Source of the DNA: Mermis nigrescens
Lineage: Eukaryota > Nematoda > Enoplea > Mermithida > Mermithidae
DNA: 64,000 nt
Assembly (NCBI GenBank): GCA_036768485.1
Contig: JAVLUZ010000548.1
Span: 372,001 to 436,000, forward strand
Reading direction: 5' to 3'
Shown here: positions 1 through 9,545 of the stretch, one piece after another
Layout of the letters: each line of letters starts with the position of its first letter
How positions within the stretch are numbered: the first letter of the stretch is position 1
Notes under the pieces: generated by a model
The model's database searches: none
What the model was told of the DNA's origin: nothing
Seen by the model: the letters and a program-made list of their open reading frames with translations, nothing else
Program-made: the position numbers and the translations under genes

Positions 1-369
1 ATATACGATGTAAAAGTAACGTGTGGCGGCACAACCTACCCCGCTTATCCACTCAACATTGCATTCAAACACGATAGGTACTTGCAAGCTTATAATCAGA
101 TGTATGATGCACTAGATATAGGACGTGAAGGTAATTTCATTAGCAGAGACGAGTTTAAAACAAGCCACTGCTTCTTTGTGTTTGACCTAACGCCTGACGC
201 AGATGATGGAGGGCATTGGGATCTAGTGCATGAAGGAACAACGAGCATAACTGTAAGGTTTGCTGACAATTTGCCTGATTCTGGCGTGGAAATCATTATA
301 TACGCCGAATTTGATAACTTAATACTGATTGACAAAAATCGAAACACGTTTCATGACTATAATGCATAG
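1..369 (+). CDS. Polinton/Maverick capsid-type protein, C-terminal part (partial at window edge)
   Basis: The frame is open from the first base to the TAG at 367-369, so the 122 residues seen are the C-terminal end of a longer protein. The segment FDLTPDADDGGHW, followed about 40 residues later by IIIYAEFDNLILIDKNRN, is the conserved tail I associate with the F54H12.2-like proteins encoded by Polintons and adintovirus-like elements, which are proposed virion proteins. The assignment rests on recalled family resemblance, not a search. The stop lies three bases before the next ATG at 373, which is viral-style packing with the downstream protease. No frameshift or premature stop is visible in this part. 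The upstream portion lies outside the window. Confidence 0.75.
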   Translation: MYDVKVTCGGTTYPAYPLNIAFKHDRYLQAYNQMYDALDIGREGNFISRDEFKTSHCFFVFDLTPDADDGGHWDLVHEGTTSITVRFADNLPDSGVEIIIYAEFDNLILIDKNRNTFHDYNA

Positions 370-372
370 AAA

Positions 373-798
373 ATGAATACCATTGAAATATTCAAAATTC
401 TTCAGCGTAATATTAAAAAGGATATATTTTTAGGTGTTTTTCCATTAGACCGCCTGCCACCTATTATAACCTACCCTGCGGCTCTAGTGATTAATTTAGA
501 TACTAGCAATGCGCCTGGCTCGCACTGGGTCGCCATATACTTTCAAAGCAATAAACACTGCGACTATTTTGACAGCTATGGGCGAAAACCATTTAACCAC
601 TTATTGCATTATATTTCAAATAATGCACTCACATATGCGTACAATAATGCGCAGGTACAGGGGCTCTTTTCAATCAGCTGTGGTCACATGTGTGTATATT
701 TCCTAGTTTGCCGTGCACAAGGTATTTCGTTTAAGAACATTGTCACATCAATGCAACATGAAAAAATCTATAAATACTTCAATAATTTTAAGTTGTAA
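373..798 (+). CDS. PRO: Adenain-like cysteine protease (Polinton PRO)
   Basis: This intact 141-residue ORF has the hallmarks of the adenovirus-protease/Ulp1 clan found in Polintons and related viruses. The catalytic His is in GSHWVAIYF (H51), the acidic partner in YFDSYGRKP (D67), a Gln that could form the oxyanion hole at Q96, and the nucleophile in SISCGHMCVYF (C103). Spacing and total length fit a minimal Polinton PRO. In virus-like elements this enzyme matures capsid precursors, which fits its position between the capsid-type ORF (3 bases upstream) and another virion-type ORF (2 bases downstream). The ATG at 373 is the first in frame after the upstream stop. All catalytic residues are present, so the copy could still be functional or only recently silenced. 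Confidence 0.85.
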   Translation: MNTIEIFKILQRNIKKDIFLGVFPLDRLPPIITYPAALVINLDTSNAPGSHWVAIYFQSNKHCDYFDSYGRKPFNHLLHYISNNALTYAYNNAQVQGLFSISCGHMCVYFLVCRAQGISFKNIVTSMQHEKIYKYFNNFKL

Positions 799-800
799 AC

Positions 801-1580
801 ATGGATATGAAACAATTTTACCTTACTCTTCCAAGCAATTCACAAGAAACAAATACTGCAGCCACATTTCTTACCAATCTGCCTAGACAAATTGTATTGA
901 ATGGTGAGTGGGAGGTTGGTTTAGTAGAAATAATTTATGCAAATACATGGCACAATGTTTCCGAGGAGCAGAATATGATACAATTTTATGATATAAAAAA
1001 CAATGTGCGACAAAAATTGCTTATTCCTCGAGCAAGATATTTAAATATACATGACCTCATTCAAGCTATGAGAAATGGAATAAAAACAATTAGCTCAATA
1101 GATAAATTTGATTACATGCAATATTTTGGCATAAAGTATGATGAAAATAGAAAATTTTGTCATATGACAATAAATTCTAAATATATTCAAAGTGTAAAGC
1201 TGACAAAGCATTTAATGTATATGCTGGGATTTCTAGAGAGCCAGCTTAGTAATATAGATTATACTGTGAAAAAAGAATTTAGCATAGTTGCGCACCATTC
1301 GCCTGATATGCTAGGTGGTATGCATAATTTTTACGTGTATTGCGATATAGTTGAACCTCAAATAGTTGGGAATACTTTTGCGCCACTTCTGCAAGTTGTA
1401 AATATTGAAGGAAAATACATGGATATTGTAAATCACTCGTACATTAGCCCCCATTATATACCTGTACTCAAGAAAGCATTCAATACTGTTGAAGTGAACA
1501 TTAAAAGCGACCAAGATAAACCCGTTCCCTTCGAATTTGGCAAAACTATCGTTAAACTGCATTTCAGATATCGCCTATAA
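801..1580 (+). CDS. Polinton-type virion protein with GEWEVGLVEI signature
   Basis: This intact 259-residue ORF begins with FYLTLPSNSQETN and then LNGEWEVGLVEIIYANTW, a pattern I recognise from an uncharacterised protein family repeatedly found beside PRO in insect Polinton-like elements. It is probably a structural (capsid or penton-type) protein, but I cannot say which. No signal peptide or membrane segment is seen; the protein is rich in beta-type hydrophobic alternation. The ATG at 801 follows the protease stop by two bases. The C-terminus ends in a basic KLHFRYRL. The ORF has no premature stop, so the structural module of this relic is better preserved than its polymerase. Confidence 0.65.
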   Translation: MDMKQFYLTLPSNSQETNTAATFLTNLPRQIVLNGEWEVGLVEIIYANTWHNVSEEQNMIQFYDIKNNVRQKLLIPRARYLNIHDLIQAMRNGIKTISSIDKFDYMQYFGIKYDENRKFCHMTINSKYIQSVKLTKHLMYMLGFLESQLSNIDYTVKKEFSIVAHHSPDMLGGMHNFYVYCDIVEPQIVGNTFAPLLQVVNIEGKYMDIVNHSYISPHYIPVLKKAFNTVEVNIKSDQDKPVPFEFGKTIVKLHFRYRL

Positions 1581-1608
1581 ATATCACCGTTTATCAAATA
1601 TCGTAAAC

Positions 1609-1845
1609 ATGGATCAAGGACAAAAAATTTACAACCATTTCTTAATGCACCTGCTTCGCCTAGACGATATATCTTCCTCAGCCTTAGGCAGCTACTTTTT
1701 GGCCCCTGCTCAATGCTGAGTACAAAGAAACAATTTATTGCAATATGATGCAGAGGCTTTCAACAACTTTTCTCGCCTCATCAAACAATGTTGCACTCTC
1801 CGAGACATACACACTCTAGCTAATCTGTGGCAAAAATTTCAATGA
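1609..1845 (+). pseudogene. Small Polinton ORF interrupted by one in-frame TGA
   Basis: From the ATG at 1609 the frame reads 36 codons to a TGA at 1717-1719. It then continues without shifting for another 41 codons, with protein-like composition (for example AEAFNNFSRLIKQCC and DIHTLANLWQKF), to a TGA at 1843-1845. A single base change, or readthrough of the first TGA, would give a 78-residue protein. It lies 28 bases after the virion-type ORF, and its final stop overlaps the ATG of the next ORF (ATGA at 1842-1845), as in compact viral gene clusters. I do not recognise the family. It is called a pseudogene because of the internal stop, but recoding or a sequencing error is possible. Confidence 0.45.
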
Positions 1846-2057
1846 CCGAGCAAAGCAATATTTTGCATACTTTCACGAACGATCAATTGATGAGCACATA
1901 CTCTGCTACATTGTGCTTGAAAACTAATATTGCCAAGTGTAAACTGATGCTGGTATACTGCGGGCCGCGCGCTAAAAGTTTGTACATAGGATACCTAACA
2001 TACTCTGCAAATTTGAGCCCGATCCGACTGCTGGTTCTTGACTTACTAAAAAATTGA
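1842..2057 (+). CDS. Small hypothetical Polinton ORF (71 aa)
   Basis: The ATG at 1842 overlaps the preceding stop by the ATGA arrangement. The ORF encodes 71 residues, starting MTEQSNILHTFTNDQLM and ending LLVLDLLKN. A longer version from a GTG at 1827 is possible but less likely in a eukaryotic element. I do not recognise a domain. It is supported only by tight stop/start overlap and continuation of the same strand order as the capsid, PRO and virion ORFs. The hydrophobic middle (CKLMLVYCG, SLYIGYLTYS) has no convincing membrane helix of 20 residues. Confidence 0.4.
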   Translation: MTEQSNILHTFTNDQLMSTYSATLCLKTNIAKCKLMLVYCGPRAKSLYIGYLTYSANLSPIRLLVLDLLKN

Positions 2058-2351
2058 TAAAATCAATAATTTTTGAGTTTCCTGGGAAACCCCCTGTAGG
2101 ACTGCTCTTCTTGTGCCACCTCCCCTCCTACTAGTAGGCCTAGGCGCACTTTAGACCACCTCCACAGAATTGCTTAGCTACCATCCCTAGGCTTGGGGGC
2201 ACCATCCCCCAGGGACCCTTAGTCTTATTCATGGCAAAAAATCAATAATCATAGTTTCCCGGAAACTCCCTTTTCCTCCCCCAGGGACTCCTTGGGCTAA
2301 AAGACCGGTCCAGGCACGCCCTATATCCTTCATCCCTGCCTATCCTAACCA
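2058..2351 (+). other. C-rich non-coding stretch with a direct repeat
   Basis: No ORF is supported. The stretch is rich in CCC/GGG runs and contains two imperfect copies of a segment running from AAATCAATAAT through GTTTCC to GGAAACYCCC, at about 2058-2092 and 2239-2268. It may be a decayed part of the Polinton structural region. Confidence 0.3.
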
Positions 2352-2588
2352 TTGCACCCTGGCCCCACCCCAGGGTGCAAGTTTGGGCCCGCCTGCCTAT
2401 GCTTAAGCACAGGCTATGTTATAGCATTGGTGCCAGGACGCACGGATAACTACTACCGTGCATCCAGGCGCAATTGGAGCAATACCTGCCATTTGCAACC
2501 ACATTATTTAGGCGTTGACGTAGGCAGCCTAAGCGTTGAAATTATTAAAAGGAAATTGCTGATGCTTGCAGCAAAACGAAAGGATTAA
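2352..2588 (+). CDS. Hypothetical small ORF in Polinton relic (78 aa)
   Basis: This 78-residue ORF has a Cys/Gly/Pro-rich start and a more protein-like second half (RASRRNWSNTCHLQPHYLG, IIKRKLLMLAAKRKD). The basic C-terminus recalls the small DNA- or virion-associated proteins common in such elements, but I do not recognise a family. The first 30 codons may be spurious. Codon 33 onward (from about 2450) looks the most coding-like. It is on the same strand as the preceding Polinton ORFs. Confidence 0.25.
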   Translation: MHPGPTPGCKFGPACLCLSTGYVIALVPGRTDNYYRASRRNWSNTCHLQPHYLGVDVGSLSVEIIKRKLLMLAAKRKD

Positions 2589-2629
2589 ATAGTATCCACA
2601 ATTTTGCAAATTTCGATGAATTTTACAAA

Positions 2630-2761
2630 ATGAATTCTATTGCTATTCTTCACACGTCTTGTCTTCATAAGCTGGATTCAATCAGCGAAGGAATTGAAAC
2701 TCTCATTGTCTCAAAAATTAGTAAGAAAATATTGTCATATTCTTTGCAGATTCCATTATGA
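2630..2761 (+). CDS. Hypothetical micro-ORF (43 aa)
   Basis: ATG at 2630 to TGA at 2759-2761, starting MNSIAILHTSCLHKLDSIS and continuing with an Ile/Lys-rich stretch. It is on the same strand and 41 bases beyond the preceding small ORF. No recognisable family; it is listed because compact virus-like elements often carry ORFs of this size here. It could be chance. Confidence 0.2.
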   Translation: MNSIAILHTSCLHKLDSISEGIETLIVSKISKKILSYSLQIPL

Positions 2762-3908
2762 TCGTACATAGGCATAGGGAGAGGGGGCACTTAGCATCCC
2801 AGAAGTCTAAGTACCCAAGATGAAAAATAAAATACCCAACAATACCTTCAGAATTATTTTTGAAAAGTTTTAAGTGATTTATGCTATAGAACTTGACGAG
2901 AAACCTGGAAAATTGTTCTTTTGCCATGTCACCATTTTATTTTTGATTTTTAAATTTTTTGAGCCCTTTAAGAATTTTGGCACTACTGATCTATAGTCAT
3001 TAATGATTTTTTGGTATAAATGGAAACAAAATGATTAAATAATGTGATAAGATTTGCTTCATCAATTCTTGATTATTGATCTAGCATTTTTTCCATTTGG
3101 ATTTGCTAATTACAAAGCTATTTGTTAGGAAAATTAATTTTAGAATCGTTTAGGTTGCAAGATAATCAAAATTTATGAATTACATCTCGGATTTTGTTTT
3201 TTCTTGTTCTTTCTGAAAAAATTCTTTAAGAGATAAATAGGTAAATATAGATGTGTGTTCAGGTTTCAGGGGCAAACAATATAATAAATGTTTCATATCT
3301 TGCATCCGACACAATTTTTCTTCTCAAAAAAGTTTGTGTTTGGTCGCCCTTGAGTCAACATCCAAAAAAAGCTTTAGATATGGCGTTAGATACCAAAAAT
3401 TTTATTTTAATTAATATGACGTTTGTTTTGTCATTCAATGCGTAATTTTACTATTCAAACTTTGAATATTTTTGATAAATCAATGGACCTCTCTGTATTA
3501 GTGCTGGTCGATTATAGCAAAATCGTGTTTCAAATATTGGGACGCCATTTGAAAAAGATAGTTTTCCAATCGACAAGCTTTCAAGCAGGCGCATTCAAAG
3601 ATTTATTAAAAATTGGAGAGTAGAGATGAAGACACTTAATGGCGTCTAAAATTATTGTGGGCCACGGATGCGATATCGACTGTGATATTGTCTTACTTGG
3701 AAGGCACCCACTGTCCTAATTACCATCCAGCGTACTGCAAATGCCAAAGCGGAAATGTTAATATCATTTTTGACAGACCATGCATGAGGATTCATTGATT
3801 GCATGTTATATTATGTTTAAAGCTAATTGGAATAAATATCATTGTTGCGCACAAGGTATTTGAGTCATAGCAACTTACAATAAACAAAGCAGAGCATGAG
3901 ATCATATT
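2762..3908. other. AT-rich stretch, no confident gene
   Basis: Open frames here are short and low in complexity. One possible decayed coding patch is at 3640-3800 on the plus strand: a frame from the ATG at 3640 (MASKIIVGHGCDIDCD) appears to continue after a shift as a Cys/His-rich stretch (THCPNYHPAYCKCQ). I cannot assign it. Confidence 0.3.
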
Positions 3909-4073
3909 ATGCAGATGAGGCGCAATAATAAGCGTGGAAGTAGCACACTTAGAGGTAAAAAGCGGTTGAGTGCACGTGTACTAAGAGCGCGTAGTCCAAA
4001 TAGAAATCAGCATGCTTTAGCACAGTATATGCTTAAGCATTGGTGGCTCCCTAGGGTCCAGGATTACTACTAA
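3909..4073 (+). CDS. Small very basic protein (54 aa), possible DNA-condensing virion peptide
   Basis: ATG at 3909 to TAA at 4071-4073. The first 32 residues carry 12 Arg/Lys and almost no acidic residues (MRRNNKRGS, RGKKRLSARVLRARSPNR). A short aromatic tail follows (YMLKHWWLPRVQDYY). Arg-rich peptides of this size are packaged with DNA by adenovirus-like particles, and Polinton-like elements can encode small basic ORFs, so a core-protein role is a reasonable inference but not shown. It ends two bases before the region where the convergent polymerase-type pseudogene is truncated, so it may sit next to a deletion junction. Confidence 0.4.
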   Translation: MQMRRNNKRGSSTLRGKKRLSARVLRARSPNRNQHALAQYMLKHWWLPRVQDYY

Positions 4074-4074
4074 T

Positions 4075-5142
4075 ATCTACTTTAAACCATTTTTCTACTA
4101 TTTTCAAATCAGTGTATTGAACTCCTTCAAAATGTTCAGTGTTTGCTTGAAAATTCTTGCTTCAGACAATACTGTACAAAAAGTCTATAAACTGCATCTG
4201 GATTCGAAATTTCCTACAAGACATTGTGCTAAGCACTGGAAGAAGCAGAGATTGTCTTTAAACTTGTTTCTGCTACTGTCAAAAGTCATGTGCAATGTAT
4301 GCCTCTGATTTGCTATTTCTATTGGAAGTTCAATATCTGTACATCCAGCAACAAAATTTTTCTGAGGAGTAACAAAAAATTCTACATTTGTTATAGCCTG
4401 AAGTCCCCATTTAGTATCTGGGCGGCTGAATTTTTCTTCAATATCAATTTCTTGAAGCTTTTTCTGCTAAATTTTTACATCATCACTGTTTCTGATTAGA
4501 ACTGGCTTTCCAAGAAGAGTGAAATTATTTTGGCAAGCATACCAATAATTGCTTAAATCAGTTTTGCGATTTTTCAGAATACAACCTGATGCTGCATCCA
4601 CATGGAATGCCTCTTTTTCATTATTGAAAATATCACTGAGCATATTTAAATAATTGCCAGTTCCCCAGCAATAATTATAAGAGTGATCTATCACATCATT
4701 TATGCTTTTGGTTTTGCATATCAAATTCCAGTACTTCCTGACTTCCTCCTGAACATTGTCAGGGTAGTCGGACAAATCTTTCTGGAAGAAGACTGTCCTC
4801 AGGTATTATGGTAGTTTGAACAGGCTCAGCCTTTTCTAATTCGGGTCCTGGATTAGCTTTTACTAGTAAGCATGATTTCATATGAGTATCTGAGAGAAGA
4901 TCTGATGAGTTACAATAGATGCACTTTTTTCTACGTGCTTAGTCTCAAAATGCGTACAAAGTCTCCTATGAAGCCTAAAAAGTGATGCACATGAAGGGCA
5001 GCAATACCTTGCACCTATGTGCACAGATTCCTCATGCTCCTTTAACTTGTTAGATCGTGTGAATGTTTTGTTGCATGTTATACATGTGCAGCTTTTGCTT
5101 TGGAAGCTGCAATCGGTTTGAACCAGCCCCTTTAAAAGTTAC
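4075..5142 (-). pseudogene. Decayed zinc-finger N-terminal part of a Polinton polymerase-type ORF
   Basis: Reading the minus strand from 5142, two C2H2 fingers are clear: C-x2-C-x12-H-x4-H at CITCNKTFTRSNKLKEH plus EESVH, then a second at CPSCASLFRLHRRLCTH plus FETKH. After a frame change the protein continues at 4775-4467 (from YPDNVQEEVRKYWNLICKT to NFTLLGKPVLIRN). It resumes past a TAG with LPIEIANQRHTLHM and FKDNLCFFQCLAQC, then after further shifts with EHFEGVQYTDLKIVEKWF. This finger plus DNLCFFRCL-like plus FEGV order is what I recall from the N-terminal part of Polinton/adinto polymerase ORFs. At least three frame breaks and one stop are present. The catalytic polymerase domains are missing: the reading ends near 4075, beside the basic ORF. 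Confidence 0.5.
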
Positions 5143-5329
5143 TGGCGTCGGCCGGTGGAGGCTATTTGTTAGTCTCTTAGACCAGTAACCCTGGAATTCT
5201 GACGTTTGTAAACATAATTTCCAGAAAATTATTCCTAAACTTATATTTTTTAATTTGAAATAATTCTAATTTTTGAAAGAGCGTTGAAATTCCCTTAATA
5301 TTTATAGATTTTGATTTCAAGTTGGATGC
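5143..5329. other. Possible right flank of the Polinton relic
   Basis: No ORF and no recognisable terminal inverted repeat of the Polinton could be found inside the window. The other terminus lies outside it. Confidence 0.25.
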
Positions 5330-5571
5330 ACACCTGGGCGTGGGGTTTGGGGGGTGGCGTGCACCCCCCAGAAACCAAAATACCCCCCCCCCCCAGAAAT
5401 CAAAATACCCCCCAGAATTCAATTTTTGAAATTTTTTTTTGTTTTTTTCGCAATTTTTTGATGCCAATGTATAGTGCTTGATGAGAAACGTCGAAAATGT
5501 TTTTGTCGCCATACCACCATTTTTAAGGCCATTTTTCGACCTTCAAAAAAATCTTGTATCTGCCCCTGAAT
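5330..5571 (-). repeat. Short-TIR MITE family M-GGG, copy 1 (reverse)
   Basis: Reverse-oriented copy of a dispersed ~250-bp element whose plus-strand form contains GGTCAAAAAATGGTCTTAAA, TTTTTCGACGTTTCTCATC and runs of G (TTCTGGGGGG). Chance reading frames in it give peptides with FDFWGGG, which are not genes. Other copies are at 9257, 11675, 19156 and 20718. Confidence 0.7.
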
Positions 5572-7289
5572 TTTCTTGCTGCCCATGTAATGGTTGGATG
5601 ACAATTTTCAACAGCAAATTCTTATTATTTATAGACTTCTGATTTCTTCTAGTTGGCTGACAATTTTAAGGAAAATTTCTATCATATATATAGACTTCAG
5701 GGGTCCGGACAGGCCCGGGCTTGCTTGATATACAACAGTACGGCGAATTGCAGACAGAACTTTGTCATGACTGGATGACTACAAAGGGCACATACGTAAT
5801 GAAGGAGACATACGTAATGGAGCTCTTTTATCAAGTTGCATAATAGTAAAAATATCATCAATGTACAAAATTTTCTTCATGCACAGTGAACCTTGGTGCG
5901 GATTTAGGTGAGGGGGGGCGGCCGCCCCCAATAGTCTAAAATAGTGCGCAAAATTAAGGATTTTTGAGCGCTTTATGGGTTTAAACGGTTAATTTTCCCG
6001 CCCAAGTCAGTGTTCCGCCCTTACAGGTACCGCCCCTTAGGAAAACCCTGGATCCGCCACTGAGTGAACCATATGTTCTTCATGTCTTAAGCATTTTGTG
6101 AGAAATTCTTGTTGATTAAAAACACTTGATGCTTCTGCATTTTTAAAATGAAACGCTTGCGTTTTATTTCCACTTCTCAAAATTTTGCTGAATTGCTGAA
6201 AGGTTTAGCTTGCATAAGAAAATTGGACTATTTCTTGTGTTGATAACTTTGACCGGTTTAAGCTAATTTCATTGTGGCTGTACGAGTATCATTTTTGTCA
6301 AATTGCATGTGTTGAATTCTGATGATTTTTATAATAAGTGATTAAAATTCCACATTCTCGTTTTGTTTTGTGCAAATTTTTTCTTCCATTGTTTAACATC
6401 CACGTAAAAAAAAGGCCGCAGTTTGATTATTAAGATTTTGATTAAGCAATAGATGTTACAAAACAGTTTGAAATTGACTTTTCCAAACATCAGCCTTAAA
6501 CTATTCGAAAGAAATATTTATTTCAATTCGAAAGAAAGATTTATTTCAATTTCAAAGTTTTTGTGACAAATTTGGCTTTTTATTCAATATTAGAAAATTA
6601 TGCTCAAAAAAATTGCAACATTGAGCAACACTGCAGCGACCTGTAAATTTCTTTAGTTGAAGGTAATGATATGGAAATTATTGCAAGTGACTTGGCAAGT
6701 GAATTGATCAAGCTTTCAAAAATTATTGGTATCTGAATTGTAATCCGACCTAAGTATGCTCGATATATTGAAATTCGTTCACAAAAAAGACTAGCTGAAA
6801 TATTTCCAAATTGTTTTATTGCATTGCAAATTTAACTGACTTTTCCTGTTATGGTAGCTGGTGCAGAGAGAGCTTCTCAAAAAATGAAGATTATTAGAAC
6901 GCATCTATATGAACGGTCAACTTTGGAGGTGAGAAACTTTCCAATTTGGCTATTATTTAAATCGAACATAAAGGAGGAAAGTTGATAAGTATTTTTAATC
7001 TCATTGAAAAATTTGCAGTGTTGAAAGCTAGACAAAGCCTTTATAAGGTATGTGTGTATTAACATTAGCGTTGTCTTTCTCTTTACGTAATGTAAATAAA
7101 ATGCAGTAAAAATAAGTGAATGTGCAAGCTATAAAATTGCATGAGGAAATTTTCATTAAAAGGCCCCATTTGTTTGTTCTCGCCTAAGGCCTCACTGATA
7201 CATGGGCTGGGCCTTATTAAAGCCTGGTTCAAGTATAAATTGGTGATATTGCCAGCATTGCTGACACTTTTCCTGTCCAAGTGCCCTTG
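5572..7289. other. AT-rich intergenic DNA, no gene seen
   Basis: All open frames are under 65 codons with low-complexity composition. Nothing resembling a protein family, RNA gene or complete transposon was found. Confidence 0.4.
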
Positions 7290-7460
7290 ATTCACCCAAT
7301 TTTTAGTTTGGCAATATCACCAATTTTCCCATTTTGTTGGCAATATTGCCAATTCACAAATTTTCCCAATTTTTGGTCATTGATATCACCAACTTTCCCA
7401 ATTTTGTCAACAATATTGCTGCATTTCCCGATTTTTGTCAACAATGTTGCTGACTGAAAG
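7290..7460. repeat. Imperfect ~28-bp tandem repeat
   Basis: Five or six degenerate units built on CCAATTTTCCCAATTTTGTC and CAACAATATTGC, mixing the words CAATATCACC, CAATATTGCC and TTTCCCAATTTT. It explains the short ORF on the minus strand at 7292-7477. Confidence 0.6.
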
Positions 7461-8072
7461 TAGCAAATTGAACCCATTCTATCTTTCTATGATATTGCCA
7501 ATTTTTGATGCATTGAAGTATGCACTAGTATACAGTTGTCTACTTAGGCACGTAGCTCTTCATGAAGATCATCAAATTTGTGCAGTATGTGTTTTTTGCC
7601 TCTTAATTATGTGGCGCATTTATTGAATCATACACAATGCCTTCCTGAATCATTTTTCTAAAATAAAATAGCCCAATAATTTACGAATAAAATTTGAAAA
7701 TGATAAATATCTAAAACGCATTTTTGCATTACAAACATTGTCCAGCAAGTTTTTTTGCACTATCAAACCAACGTCGTTCTAAATTCAGAATTTAGCTTAG
7801 ATTGGTGAGGTACCTGGTGCTTATAAACATTGATTTTGATATATTTAATAATGTTTCATGTACACCTTTGTCATTTACTTACGAATAATTCATTTAGGGC
7901 GATAGAAAATGCAAATCACACACACAGAGCAGTGTCATGCCGCCATGCCATGCAGACCAATACAGACAAATCAAAAATTGATGTTGTTTTATTGTCACTG
8001 ATATGTATTGTGCACATTTGTATATGTATGAAAGAAATAAAATTAAATAGAAAAAGGATCAGTCACACACAC
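7461..8072. other. AT-rich intergenic DNA ending in a CA microsatellite
   Basis: No gene supported. The stretch ends in CACACACAC directly at the assembly gap. Confidence 0.4.
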
Positions 8073-8141
8073 NNNNNNNNNNNNNNNNNNNNNNNNNNNN
8101 NNNNNNNNNNNNNNNNNNNNNNNNNNNNNNNNNNNNNNNNN
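8073..8141. other. Assembly gap (69 N)
   Basis: Run of N between a CA microsatellite and CGACGGGGCTAGCG. The true gap length is unknown. Confidence 0.98.
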
Positions 8142-8818
8142 CGACGGGGCTAGCGCAGGTAGATCTGCAAATTTCACGAACACCTATAAGTAAATTCTAG
8201 GCGGATAAGCGTGCGGTTCAGATTCGCGTCGATTCCGTAGACCCAGGACGAACCCTACATTTACAAATTTTTATGGTAGCACTCAGTTGGTACTAAAAAA
8301 TATGAAAAGGAATTTTTATAATGTTGCGCGGCTTTGTGAGATATAGCGCGTGCAGTTATACCTATAATATGCCCAAAATCTGAAAATTGACTGCTCGAAC
8401 ATTTTTTAAGATATCTTCTGTAATACTCAACATTTTTTGTTTGACGTAGAAATAAATAAGCTATGCAATAAATGTAAAATTTTGTACGTACGTTGGGAAT
8501 ATAGACTGCAGTATGCCAAAAACTACAAATTTTTGATGTGTGTTTTTGACGCAAAATATCGGAAGGATTGGACTCGATATTAAATATTTCACGTATATCA
8601 TTATAAAGAGCTTTTTTGACTACAAGTAGCGAACGGGCAAACTTGCCCGATTTTGGTTAGAGACCTATGTACATATAGCTTGTCATTTAAAGGTACATAT
8701 GTAGCCTGAATTTTTCATTGCTCAACGGGCGACAAGCATGGGAAATCTGGTGTTATCTAATAAAGAATTTTGTTTCGACTAACTGAATCCATTCAGGTAC
8801 TTACATAGGTTTATTTAA
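8142..8818. other. Intergenic DNA, no gene seen
   Basis: Short frames only. Sequence right of the gap is less AT-rich for ~100 bp and then typical intergenic DNA. Confidence 0.35.
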
Positions 8819-9046
8819 AAAGTCCTTTTTATTTACCTTGAAGTTTTTGAAAAAATTTAAGGTGCCTACAAAAGTGTTTTAAACTATGAGTATAGTGAAA
8901 TTCAACAGTATATCGAGTTACGGTAAGACGCTTGTTATTGCCAACCACATTACTGCATCAAAATGTTTAACCACTTTTGTAGCCTGATTCATGTTGATAC
9001 AATTCATAAGAAAACCGCAAACTCAAATGAAACAGTCTAGACCTAA
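8819..9046. mobile_element. TA-MITE family B (TAGTCTGTTTCATTTAACTTTG ends), degenerate copy
   Basis: The left end is worn (AGTCCTTTTTATTTACCTTG) and the right end clear (AACCGCAAACTCAAATGAAACAG). Shared interior words are TTTGTAGCCTGATTC, ACTGCATCAAAA and TATATCGAGTTACGGTAAGA. Better-kept copies lie at 36702-36912 and 45459-45676. Confidence 0.7.
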
Positions 9047-9256
9047 CAAATCTCGAAAGGATGCATGGATCATTTATTAAATACATAAGGTATTCAGGAA
9101 AAGCTGGTTCTGCAACCTTATTAAGAAGCTAAAGTCCAATAAAAGAACGCTATTTTCAAGAGAAGTACTTTTTATTCGCTTATAAAGTTATACCTTATTG
9201 TTATTAAACAATGACTGAAATTTACTGTCAAATACCGAAAGGCATGCTTAATTTCA

Positions 9257-9545
9257 GAGGCGTAGCCAGGATTTTGGTTCGGGGGGGCATAGGTGGGCAG
9301 CACCGAAATTCTGGGGAAGAAATTTTCAAAGGTCAAAAAATAGTCTTAAAAGTGGTCGTGCGGCAAAAAACAGCATTTTTCGACGTTTCCCATCGAGCGC
9401 TATCCAATGGCATCAAAAATCGCTAAAAAAGCAAAAAAATTTCAAAATTTGTATTCTGGGGGGGGGGTATTTTGATTTCTGGGGGGGGGGGGTACTCTCC
9501 ATTTCTGGGGGTGCATACCCCCGAATCCTTCCCCACGCCCATGTG
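9257..9545 (+). repeat. Short-TIR MITE family M-GGG, copy 2
   Basis: Plus-strand copy starting GCATAGGTGGGCAGCACC and ending CCCACGCCCATGTG, with the core GGTCAAAAAATAGTCTTAAA and long G runs. The start and end form a short imperfect inverted repeat (CATAGGTGGGC against CATACGTGGGC in better copies). Confidence 0.75.
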
